6,082 bases of DNA from Vulcanimicrobiota bacterium (GCA_030042755.1 JASHZC010000123.1:1-6082); one strand, 5' to 3'. Counted from the stretch's first letter, positions 1 to 6,082 are shown. Program-made: numbers and translations. The notes: a model not told the origin generated them from the letters alone.

Positions 1-1083
1 ATCAGTAATCCGACCGTTTCCGCCTTCGAGGAACGCATGGCATCGCTCGAAGGCGGGCTTGGCGCGATTGCGTTTTCCAGCGGGCTAGCGGCGCAGCTCT
101 GCACGGTGCTCGCACTCGCACAGGCCGGCGATCACGTCGTCAGCTCGCAAAACGTGTACGGCGGCACCATCACGCAATTCACGGTAACGTTGCGACGTAT
201 GGGAATCGATGCAAGCTTCGCGCCCGTTGACGATTTCGCAGCACTCGAAGCCGCGATTCGGCCGAATACGAAATTGCTTTTTGTGGAGACGATCGGCAAT
301 CCGTCGGGGGCGCTTGCCGATCTTCCGGCGCTCGCGAAACTCGCGCACGCGCACGGCATTCCGCTGGTCGTCGACAACACGTTCGCATCGCCATATCTCT
401 GCCGGCCGATCGAGAGCGGGGCCGACATCGTCGTGCATTCGGCAACAAAATTCATTAGCGGTCACGGCACGACGATGGGCGGCGTGACGATCGAGTCGGG
501 CAAGTTCGATTTCGGCAACGGAAAATTTCCGCTCCTTTCGGAGCCAAGTCCGGGCTATCACGACAAGGTTTTCACCGAGACCTTCGGCGAGTACGCGTTT
601 TTGATGCGCGGGCGCGCGGAAGTGCTGCGCGACGTTGGTGCGCAGATGTCTCCGATGGACGCCTGGATTCTGCTGCTCGGCCTGGAGACGCTGCCGCTGC
701 GCATGCAAGCGCACGTACGCAACGCAAAAGCCATTGCCGATTTTCTCGAATCGCGTCCCGAAGTGGAATGGGTTCGCAGACCCGAGCTCGGTTCGATCTT
801 CACGTTCGGGATACGCGGCGGCCGCGAAGCCGGACGCCGATTCATCGACTCGCTGGAACTGTGGAGCCATCTCGCCAACGTCGGCGACGCGAAATCGCTC
901 GTCATCCATCCGGCATCGACCACGCATTCGCAGCTCAACGACGAGGAGATGAAAAAGGCCGGCGTCGCACCCGAAGCCATTCGATTATCGGTCGGCCTGG
1001 AAGACGTGGACGATCTCACCTGGGACTTGGGGAACGCGCTCGTAGCGTCGCAGCATGGTTCGCTGGCGGAGGCAGCCCGATGA
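1..1083 (+). CDS. O-acetylhomoserine sulfhydrylase-type PLP enzyme, 5' partial
   Basis: A Cys/Met-metabolism PLP enzyme of the O-acetylhomoserine (thiol)-lyase type (MetY/MetZ), which makes homocysteine from O-acetylhomoserine and sulfide in the cytoplasm. The frame is open from base 1 (NPTVSAFEERMASLEGG), so the ATG at 37 is internal and about 55-60 N-terminal residues lie upstream. Visible motifs, counted from base 1, are the SSGLAAQ phosphate-binding turn, NVYGG, ETIGNPSG, the DNTFASPYL segment, and SATKFISGHG with the Schiff-base Lys at residue 150 (bases 448-450). The C-terminal domain has the family stretches SHLANVGDAKSLVIHPAS and IRLSVGLEDVDDL. Oddity: RRPEL runs directly into GSIFTFGIRGG near base 790, where relatives normally have about 20 more residues. 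The stop codon overlaps the next ATG. Sulfhydrylase is preferred over cystathionine gamma-synthase or gamma-lyase because of the GKF.LLSEPSPGYH insert and the C-terminal signature, but exact substrate is inferred. Confidence 0.93.
   Translation: MSNPTVSAFEERMASLEGGLGAIAFSSGLAAQLCTVLALAQAGDHVVSSQNVYGGTITQFTVTLRRMGIDASFAPVDDFAALEAAIRPNTKLLFVETIGNPSGALADLPALAKLAHAHGIPLVVDNTFASPYLCRPIESGADIVVHSATKFISGHGTTMGGVTIESGKFDFGNGKFPLLSEPSPGYHDKVFTETFGEYAFLMRGRAEVLRDVGAQMSPMDAWILLLGLETLPLRMQAHVRNAKAIADFLESRPEVEWVRRPELGSIFTFGIRGGREAGRRFIDSLELWSHLANVGDAKSLVIHPASTTHSQLNDEEMKKAGVAPEAIRLSVGLEDVDDLTWDLGNALVASQHGSLAEAAR
1068..1072 (+). promoter_or_regulatory. Ribosome binding site for the CoA-binding gene
   Basis: GGAGG lies 7 bases before the ATG at 1080, inside the end of the preceding gene. 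It is the clearest Shine-Dalgarno sequence in the window. It fixes the start at 1080 rather than at any of the upstream in-frame codons, because the reading frame stays open far upstream through the preceding gene. Confidence 0.75.
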
Positions 1084-1568
1084 TTCTTCGCACTCCGGAC
1101 GAGCGCCGCGCGCTGCTCGAACGCTCGCATACCGTCGCGATGGTTGGTGCATCGAACAATCCGCTGCGTCCCAGCTACACGGTCTTCTCCTACTTACGTA
1201 CGCAGCACCGATTTACGATGGCGGCGATAAACCCGACGATCAACGAGATCGACGGGGTACCGGCCTACCCATCGCTGACTGCGTACGCGCAGGCGAACGG
1301 CGCCCCGGATATCGTCGACGTCTTTCGCCGGCCGAGCGAATTGGTGCCGCTCGTGCAAGAAGCGATAGCGGTAGGCGCGAAAGCGATTTGGTTCCAATAT
1401 GGCGTGATCAACGAAGAGGCGATCGCGCTGGCCGATAAAGCCGGACTCGACGTGGTCGTCGACCGGTGTATGAAGGTCGAGAGTGCTCGCTTCAACGGTG
1501 GCCTCTCGATGAACGGTCTCAACTCGGGCATCATAACCAGCCGTCGAAAAAGTGAGGCCCCCGCGTGA
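1080..1568 (+). CDS. CoA-binding domain protein (YccU/CoA_binding_2 type)
   Basis: A 162-residue single-domain protein with the Rossmann-like CoA-binding fold also found in succinyl-CoA synthetase alpha and acyl-CoA synthetase (ADP-forming). Visible motifs are VAMVGASNNPLRPSY (the nucleotide-binding turn and RPSY signature, residues ~21-35), INPTINEIDGVPAYPSL (~49-65), DIVDVFRRPSE (~76-86), GAKAIWFQYGVINEEA (~98-113) and VVVDRCMKVE (~123-132). The C-terminal tail has GLNSGIITSRR, seen in relatives that neighbour sulfhydrylase genes. The family is thought to bind CoA or acyl-CoA, but its physiological role is poorly defined. The start is the ATG overlapping the previous TGA (ATGA), with GGAGG 7 bases upstream. 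The frame is open well upstream, but that extension reads as out-of-frame sulfhydrylase sequence. No membrane segment or signal peptide. Pairing with the sulfhydrylase suggests a link to acetyl-CoA-dependent homoserine activation or to sensing CoA status. That link is inference. Confidence 0.9.
   Translation: MILRTPDERRALLERSHTVAMVGASNNPLRPSYTVFSYLRTQHRFTMAAINPTINEIDGVPAYPSLTAYAQANGAPDIVDVFRRPSELVPLVQEAIAVGAKAIWFQYGVINEEAIALADKAGLDVVVDRCMKVESARFNGGLSMNGLNSGIITSRRKSEAPA
1554..1557 (+). promoter_or_regulatory. Ribosome binding site for the luxE-like GTG start
   Basis: GAGG lies 7 bases before the GTG at 1565, within the last codons of the CoA-binding gene. Together with the 4-base GTGA overlap it supports a GTG start for the luxE-like gene. 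The match is short, so confidence is moderate. Confidence 0.5.
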
Positions 1569-2680
1569 CCTACGCTGACGAAACCTACGAACTCGACGCC
1601 GAGATCTTCACGCTCATCGAGCGCTGGCACGATCGTGGCGAAGACATTGGCGACGACGCGTTCGAAGATCTCGCCCTGCGCATCTTCGCGCACCAGTTGC
1701 GATACAACGAGCCCTACGCTCGATACTGCGCGAGCTTAGGCATCTCGCTTCAACGGCTGCCTACGTCCTGGCATGATATTCCGCCGATTCCAAGCGCCGC
1801 GTACAAAGAAGCGGCGCTAGCTACTTTCGACCCGGCCGCTGCCGCGCTGACGTTCGAAACCAGCGGTACCACGCAAGGATCGAGCGGCCGTCATTACATG
1901 GAAACGGCGCGTCTCTACAACGCCGCTTCGGTTGCGGGCTTCGATCGCTTCATGCTCCCCGACCACGTACGCTTGCGCTACCTCAATCTCGTGCCGAATC
2001 CGCACGAGCAGCCGCATTCGTCGCTCGGATACATGATGGCCCGCGTGAGCGAGCGTCGCGGCGATCGCGCCACCGGTTGGTTCCTCCATGGTGACACGCT
2101 CGACGTCGAAGCGCTGATCGGCGAGCTTGAATCCGCCGTCGAGCACGATCGGCCCGTCTGCATCGCCAGCACCGCGTTCGCCCTGGTGCATCTGCTCGAT
2201 GCGCTGCACGAGCGGCATCGCTACTTCGCGTTGCCGAACGGATCGCGCATCATGGAAACCGGCGGGTTCAAGGGCCGTTCCCGCGTCGTTGCGCGCGACG
2301 ATCTCTACGCTCGCGCCGCCGAACGGTTCGGCATGACGAATTGCGCGATCGTTGCGGAATATGGAATGACGGAACTGACGTCGCAGTACTACGACGACGT
2401 GCTCGTGCGGGGCCACGACCACGAACATGCAATCGTTCGGCACAAGGTTTCGCCGCCGTGGCTGCGTCCGCGCGTTGTCGGCCCGGATGGAACAACGCTT
2501 CCAAGGGGCACCGTCGGAGCACTCGTCCACGTCGACCTGGCGAACCGGTCGTCGTGCGTTGCGATACAGACCGAAGACCTCGGCGTCGAATTCGAGGAAG
2601 GATTGGTGTTGATCGGGCGCGAGAGCGGAGCTGCGCTGCGCGGTTGCTCTCTCGCCGCCGAAGATCTGCTCGTGCGATGA
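1565..2680 (+). CDS. LuxE-like acyl-protein synthetase
   Basis: A 371-residue member of the LuxE acyl-protein synthetase family, a branch of the adenylate-forming (ANL-like) enzymes. The family activates a carboxylic acid with ATP to acyl-AMP and moves the acyl group to an enzyme cysteine for reduction by LuxC. Motifs in order are FETSGTTQG at 97-105 (ATP phosphate-binding loop), METGGFKGRS at 230-239, EYGMTELTSQ at 265-274 (adenylate-binding signature) and IQTEDLGV at 334-341. Near the C-terminus is RGCS with Cys361, in the position of the acylated cysteine on the flexible tail of luminous-bacterial LuxE. Length matches classical LuxE (about 370). The GTG start overlaps the upstream TGA, and the stop overlaps the ATG of the luxC-like gene, which fits a LuxE-LuxC complex made in balanced amounts. 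No luxA, luxB or luxD is nearby, so the substrate need not be a long fatty acid. A PaaK-like CoA ligase is the main alternative, but the C-terminal Cys motif and the partner favour LuxE. Confidence 0.88.
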   Translation: MTYADETYELDAEIFTLIERWHDRGEDIGDDAFEDLALRIFAHQLRYNEPYARYCASLGISLQRLPTSWHDIPPIPSAAYKEAALATFDPAAAALTFETSGTTQGSSGRHYMETARLYNAASVAGFDRFMLPDHVRLRYLNLVPNPHEQPHSSLGYMMARVSERRGDRATGWFLHGDTLDVEALIGELESAVEHDRPVCIASTAFALVHLLDALHERHRYFALPNGSRIMETGGFKGRSRVVARDDLYARAAERFGMTNCAIVAEYGMTELTSQYYDDVLVRGHDHEHAIVRHKVSPPWLRPRVVGPDGTTLPRGTVGALVHVDLANRSSCVAIQTEDLGVEFEEGLVLIGRESGAALRGCSLAAEDLLVR

Positions 2681-3900
2681 CCGCGCTATGCGCCGTGCCC
2701 GCGCGACGGATCGTGGGCGCGGTCGCCGACGCCGCGAACCGCTGGACCGATGCCGACTTTCCGCCGCGCGTCCGACTTCTCGAGCGCGTCGTCGAACGTA
2801 CCGGGTATACTCCACCCGTCGTCGAGTACGCGCTCGATCAACTCTTCGGCTCGCTTACGGCGACGGCGCTGGAAGCAACACTTTCCAGCGAACTGGGCAA
2901 CATCGACGCACTCGATCGGATCGTTCCGCGCGCGGGGCGCCCGAGCGCGCGCGCCCTCCCAATCGGGAACGTCTGCGTGATCTCGAGTCGCACGACGATC
3001 GGCGTTGCGATCGTTCCGGCGATCTTCGCGCTGTGCGCGAAGTGCGACGTCCTGGTCAAAGACCGCGAGGACGGTTTAGTGCGTGCGTTTTTCTCCTCGC
3101 TCTCCGAAGAACATGACGCGTTCGCCGAGGCCGCCCGCGCGCAAACATGGGAAGGTGAGAACGGAGAGGTCGATCTGCGAACGTTCGACGCCGTCGTCGC
3201 ATTTGGAAATGACGCGACGCTCGCGCGAATCCAGGCGGCAACTCGCGCCGATGCGCGGTTCGTCGGCTTCGGCTCACGTGCCAGTATCGGCTACGTCGCG
3301 CGCGATGAGCTGCGCGACGAGAGCCAAGCGGCATTCATCGCTGCCGGCGCAGCACGGGATCTCGTGCTCTACGAAACCGAAGGATGTCTCTCCCTTCACG
3401 CGCTCTTCGTCGAGCGCGGAGGTATGGTTGACGTGCAACGCTTCACCGCGCTCGTCGCGCGCGAGGTCGAGCGCGCGTCGGTCGAATTCCCTCCCGGGTC
3501 GCGCGACGCTCGCGCAGCTGCAAGAATCGCGAATGCGCGCAATCTTGCTGCGTTCCGGTCGGCAGCGGGAAGCGGAAGCGTCTTCTCCGACGAGCGGGCG
3601 TCGTATTTGGCCGTGCTCGATCCACCGGTGAGCGAGCCGCCCGCATTTTTGCCGCGTGCACTCGCCGTCCATGCGGTTGACGATCCCGCGGAGGCCCTAG
3701 CCTATCTCGCGCGACACGAGATACCCGTCGAAGCCGTTGCACTCGCCGGCTCGCGCGACGACCTGCTCGCGATGGCCATCGGCATGGGCGCACACCGCAT
3801 CGCCCGGTTCGGCGAATTGCAACGCCCGCCTTTGGGCGGAAATCACGGCGGACGCGCTCGCGTGTCTGACTTCGTCACGTGGATCACCGACGAGCGGTAA
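2677..3900 (+). CDS. LuxC-like acyl reductase (compact form)
   Basis: A 407-residue member of the LuxC family, part of the aldehyde dehydrogenase superfamily. It reduces an acyl-thioester (acyl-CoA, or acyl passed from LuxE) to an aldehyde with NAD(P)H. Evidence: a helical N-terminus, PIGNVCVISSRTTIGVAIVP and CDVLVKDREDG (roughly residues 96-132, the usual nucleotide-binding half), VAFGNDAT near 174-181, and the nucleophile motif LYETEGCLSLH with Cys237 (bases 3385-3387). The C-terminal GELQRPPLGGNHGG at 379-392 matches the family's G-x-Q-x-P ending. Luminous LuxC is about 480 residues, so this is a shorter version. The frame is open upstream to 2341, but that part is a shadow of luxE. The ATG at 2677 overlaps the luxE-like stop (ATGA) and has no clear Shine-Dalgarno sequence, so translation probably depends on coupling. 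Cys120 and Cys123 form a CxxC of unknown relevance. The substrate is unknown. Confidence 0.87.
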   Translation: MTALCAVPARRIVGAVADAANRWTDADFPPRVRLLERVVERTGYTPPVVEYALDQLFGSLTATALEATLSSELGNIDALDRIVPRAGRPSARALPIGNVCVISSRTTIGVAIVPAIFALCAKCDVLVKDREDGLVRAFFSSLSEEHDAFAEAARAQTWEGENGEVDLRTFDAVVAFGNDATLARIQAATRADARFVGFGSRASIGYVARDELRDESQAAFIAAGAARDLVLYETEGCLSLHALFVERGGMVDVQRFTALVAREVERASVEFPPGSRDARAAARIANARNLAAFRSAAGSGSVFSDERASYLAVLDPPVSEPPAFLPRALAVHAVDDPAEALAYLARHEIPVEAVALAGSRDDLLAMAIGMGAHRIARFGELQRPPLGGNHGGRARVSDFVTWITDER

Positions 3901-5177
3901 GCGACCGCACCGAGTCGCAGCGAACAATCCCCGGGCCGCAATCGCGCGCGCTCTCGGAAATGCTGCAGCGATACGAATCCCAGAACGTGACGTACGTCGA
4001 CGAAGAGTTTCCCGTCTTCTGGGAGTCCGCTCACGAGGCTGAGGTCGTCGACGTCGATGGTAATCGGTACATCGATCTGACGTCGGCGTTCGGCGTGGCG
4101 AACGTCGGGCACAGCAATCGCGCTGTCGTCGAAGCCGTTGCAGAACAGGCGCGCATGCTGATGCATGGCATGGGAGACGTTCATCCGACAGCGGTGCGCA
4201 CCCGATTGCTCAAACGCCTTGCAGACGTTCTTCCCACGCGCCTCAGCACGATTTTTCTCGCGACGACCGGATCCGAAGCCGTTGAAGCCGCGCTCAAGAC
4301 CGCCGTGATTGCGACCGGAAAGCATCGTTTCGTTTCGTATCGCAACGCGTATCACGGGCTCTCCGTAGGTGCGCTCGAGATCTCGGGCATCGAGAAGTTC
4401 GTCGAGCCATTTGCCGGACTCGTGCCCAACGTCGCCGTTCGCATGGAGTACCCTGACGCGCAGCGCACGGACGCAGCCGCCGCGCTTGCGCGGCTTCGCG
4501 GTGCGATCGATCCGCTAGACGACATCGCCGCGATCGTCATCGAACCAATTCAAGGCCGCGGCGGCTGCATCGTACCGCCTGCCGGCTATTTGCGCGGATT
4601 GCGCGAGTACTGCGATACGCGCAGCATCCTCTTGATCTTCGATGAGATCTACACGGGATTCGGACGGACCGGTCGCTGGTTTGCATGCGAGCACGAACGC
4701 GCCACGCCCGATATTCTATGCATCGGAAAGGCGATGGGCGGCGGCTTCCCGATCAGCGCCATCGCTGCGACCCAAGCGGCCATGGATGCTTGGCCGCCGT
4801 CGTCGGGCGAGGCCTTACATACCTCGACGTACCTTGGTAATCCGATGGGTTGCGCCGCGGCGCTCGCAACGATCGACGAACTCGCTTCTCGAAATCTGCC
4901 GCAGCGAGCGCGCGAACTGGGCGACACAATCGAACGGCGACTGCAGAAAATGTTCGAGCATCCCGCCGTCACCGCGGTCCGCGGACGCGGCTGCATGTGG
5001 GGGCTGCAGTTGCGCAGCGCAAGCGACGCGAACCGCGTGGTAAAGCGCGCGCTCGCACGGGGTGTTCTGCTTCTGCAGGCGGGACCGCATGGCGACGTGA
5101 TCTCTCTTACCCCACCGCTCGTCATCGCTGACGAGGTCTTGCTGGCCGCCCTCGGCATCGTTGAAGAGGTTCTGTGA
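3879..5177 (+). CDS. Class-III PLP-dependent aminotransferase
   Basis: A 432-residue fold-type I, class-III aminotransferase, related to 4-aminobutyrate, acetylornithine and other omega-amino or aldehyde transaminases. It moves an amino group between an amino donor and an aldehyde or ketone. Motifs: an N-terminal PGPQSRAL then NVTYVDEEFPVFWE, DVDGNRYIDLTSAFGVANVGH, TTGSEAVEAALKTA (PLP phosphate site), YRNAYHGLSVGAL, VIEPIQGRGG, IFDEIYTGFGRTG with Asp255 for the PLP ring nitrogen, and IGKAMGGGFPIS with Schiff-base Lys284 (bases 4728-4730). TSTYLGNPMGCAAALA and a normal C-terminal domain follow, so the enzyme looks intact. The GTG at 3879 is the only plausible start after an in-frame stop at 3867-3869 that keeps the conserved N-terminal block. 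The next ATG, at 3960, would cut that block. The start overlaps the luxC-like gene by 22 bases with no obvious ribosome site. Coming right after an aldehyde-forming pair, it may aminate the aldehyde product. The substrate is inferred only. Confidence 0.92.
   Translation: MDHRRAVSDRTESQRTIPGPQSRALSEMLQRYESQNVTYVDEEFPVFWESAHEAEVVDVDGNRYIDLTSAFGVANVGHSNRAVVEAVAEQARMLMHGMGDVHPTAVRTRLLKRLADVLPTRLSTIFLATTGSEAVEAALKTAVIATGKHRFVSYRNAYHGLSVGALEISGIEKFVEPFAGLVPNVAVRMEYPDAQRTDAAAALARLRGAIDPLDDIAAIVIEPIQGRGGCIVPPAGYLRGLREYCDTRSILLIFDEIYTGFGRTGRWFACEHERATPDILCIGKAMGGGFPISAIAATQAAMDAWPPSSGEALHTSTYLGNPMGCAAALATIDELASRNLPQRARELGDTIERRLQKMFEHPAVTAVRGRGCMWGLQLRSASDANRVVKRALARGVLLLQAGPHGDVISLTPPLVIADEVLLAALGIVEEVL
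5165..5169 (+). promoter_or_regulatory. Ribosome binding site for the oxidoreductase GTG start
   Basis: AGAGG lies 4 bases before the GTG at 5174, inside the last codons of the aminotransferase. The spacing is short but usable. It supports the GTG that gives the natural N-terminus MKIYRIGISGAGFG. Confidence 0.45.
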
Positions 5178-6082
5178 AAATCTATCGCATCGGCATCAGC
5201 GGCGCCGGTTTCGGCGTACGGGCGCATCTCCCGGCACTCCTCGCGCATCCGCGTTTCGAAGTGGTGGCTCTCGCTTCACCGAAAGACGCCGTGACGATCG
5301 CGCCGCAGCGAAACATTCCGCACGCGTTTAGCAGCGCTCGAGCGATGGTCGAGGGTTGCGCATTAGATGCGATCGTCGTCGCGTCACCGCCCTTCGCGCA
5401 TCGCGATGACGTCCTGGCAGCGCTCGATGCAGGGCTGCACGTTCTATGCGAAAAGCCGTTTGCGCTCAACGTCGAGGAGGCCGAAGAGCTCGTCGCGGCA
5501 TCGCGCGACGCCGGAACGGCGTGCGGCATCGTACACGAGTTCCGCTTTGTCCCACAACGGCTCGCGATCAAGGAGCTCGTCGACAACGGACATCTCGCTC
5601 CGCTGCGAACGATCGAATGCACCTTGTATAATTCGTGGGCGGCGCTTTCGAACACCGAGCGCCAGCGCGGCTGGTGGTTCATGCGCGAACGCGGAGGCGG
5701 CGTCGCTCAAGCTTTGCTGTCGCATCTGATCGACACCGCGAACTGGATCGTGGGGCGGCCTCCGCGCCGATCGATGGGCATTCTTCGCACCGCCAACCGC
5801 ACGCGCCACGACGACGCCGGTGAGTTCACGAGCACGGTCGACGACGGTTCGTTCGCCATGCTCGATTACGGTGACGGGCTCGTTGCGCGCCTCGCCGCCG
5901 ATGCAACCCTAGCCGTCGAGTCGTTCGTGCTCGCCGTTCATGCCGAAAACAGAACGGCCGTTGCCAGCGGCCCAAGCCCCCTCGATTGCACGCTCTTCAG
6001 TGTCGACGCGGAAGAAACGAACGAACTCGCCTGCAAGCCGGCGCCGTACGCGAAGTACGCCGGCATCCAGCCGAACGTGCCA
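5174..6082 (+). CDS. Gfo/Idh/MocA-family oxidoreductase, 3' partial
   Basis: The first 303 codons of an NAD(P)-dependent oxidoreductase of the glucose-fructose oxidoreductase / inositol dehydrogenase / MocA family. These are cytoplasmic enzymes that oxidise or reduce hydroxyl/keto groups, often on sugars, cyclitols or nucleotide sugars, and some reduce imines. The N-terminal Rossmann domain starts YRIGISGAGFGVRAHLPAL (residues 4-22), followed by DAIVVASPPFAHRDDV and HVLCEKPFALN, with the family Lys94 in EKP. The second domain carries VHEFRF and GGGVAQALLSHLIDTANW, keeping the catalytic-type His184 (bases 5723-5725). In this motif the usual Asp of DxGxH is Ala180 and the Gly is Leu182. The frame stays open to the last base, so the C-terminus is outside the window; relatives are about 330-400 residues. 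The GTG start overlaps the aminotransferase stop (GTGA) and has AGAGG upstream. Substrate unknown; the context suggests a step near the aldehyde or amine made by its neighbours. Confidence 0.9.
   Translation, partial: MKIYRIGISGAGFGVRAHLPALLAHPRFEVVALASPKDAVTIAPQRNIPHAFSSARAMVEGCALDAIVVASPPFAHRDDVLAALDAGLHVLCEKPFALNVEEAEELVAASRDAGTACGIVHEFRFVPQRLAIKELVDNGHLAPLRTIECTLYNSWAALSNTERQRGWWFMRERGGGVAQALLSHLIDTANWIVGRPPRRSMGILRTANRTRHDDAGEFTSTVDDGSFAMLDYGDGLVARLAADATLAVESFVLAVHAENRTAVASGPSPLDCTLFSVDAEETNELACKPAPYAKYAGIQPNVP

Noticed and set aside
85..927. A 280-residue open frame on the minus strand opposite the MetY-like gene
   Set aside because: Its translation is rich in Arg, Ala and Glu without any recognisable domain, while the plus strand carries clear PLP-enzyme motifs. 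Long antisense frames are expected in high-GC coding DNA.
768..1079. N-terminal extension of the CoA-binding protein upstream of 1080
   Set aside because: The frame is open but overlaps the sulfhydrylase C-terminal domain and resembles no domain. The ATG at 1080 has a good ribosome site and fits the family length.
2341..2676. N-terminal extension of the luxC-like protein upstream of 2677
   Set aside because: The extension is arginine-rich out-of-frame luxE sequence. The ATG at 2677, overlapping the luxE-like stop, gives a sensible LuxC N-terminus.
1817..2815. A 332-residue open frame on the minus strand opposite the luxE-like gene
   Set aside because: It is arginine-rich, low-complexity shadow translation that spans the luxE/luxC junction. 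The plus-strand genes are supported by motifs and overlapping start/stop signals.
1565..3900. A bioluminescence (lux) operon
   Set aside because: LuxE and LuxC relatives alone do not make light. No luciferase (LuxA/LuxB), acyl transferase (LuxD) or flavin reductase is in the window, and the neighbours are a sulfhydrylase, a transaminase and an oxidoreductase.
3843..4355. A 170-residue minus-strand open frame across the luxC/aminotransferase junction
   Set aside because: It has no recognisable domain and lies opposite conserved plus-strand coding sequence on both sides of the junction.
5627..5632. A perfect TATAAT that could be a -10 promoter element
   Set aside because: It lies inside the oxidoreductase coding frame (codons for L-Y-N-S), and no -35-like sequence lies about 17 bases upstream. 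It is most likely chance.

Overview
The window is a piece of high-GC bacterial chromosome, by eye around 60% GC. It is packed end to end with five plus-strand genes and has no intergenic DNA. Each gene overlaps the next (ATGA, GTGA, ATGA, a 22-base overlap, then GTGA), and three of the four visible starts are GTG. This suggests one co-transcribed, translationally coupled operon whose promoter and terminator both lie outside the window. No RNA gene, mobile element, CRISPR array or convincing repeat is visible. The style would fit a high-GC soil or environmental lineage such as Eremiobacterota, Chloroflexota or Deinococcota, but the sequence alone does not settle this and the guess is weak.

Left part (1-1568): the 3' portion of an O-acetylhomoserine sulfhydrylase-type PLP enzyme (MetY/MetZ family, sulfur assimilation into homocysteine), followed by a small stand-alone CoA-binding-fold protein (CoA_binding_2 / YccU type). 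The MetY-like protein appears to lack about 20 residues that the family normally carries between its PLP domain and its C-terminal domain.

Middle part (1565-3900): a LuxE-like acyl-protein synthetase and a compact LuxC-like acyl reductase. Both keep the cysteine expected to carry the acyl group (Cys361 in LuxE, Cys237 in LuxC). In luminous bacteria these two subunits reduce a fatty acid to an aldehyde, but no luxA, luxB or luxD is present here.

Right part (3879-6082): a class-III PLP aminotransferase with an intact active site (Asp255, Lys284), then a Gfo/Idh/MocA-family NAD(P)-dependent oxidoreductase that runs off the window end. Read together, the last four genes suggest a carboxylate -> acyl-adenylate -> acyl-thioester -> aldehyde -> amine sequence, with a further redox step by the oxidoreductase. 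That would be a biosynthetic module for a small amine, amino sugar or other amino compound rather than for light emission. Each family assignment is well supported by motifs. The combined pathway and its substrate are inference.
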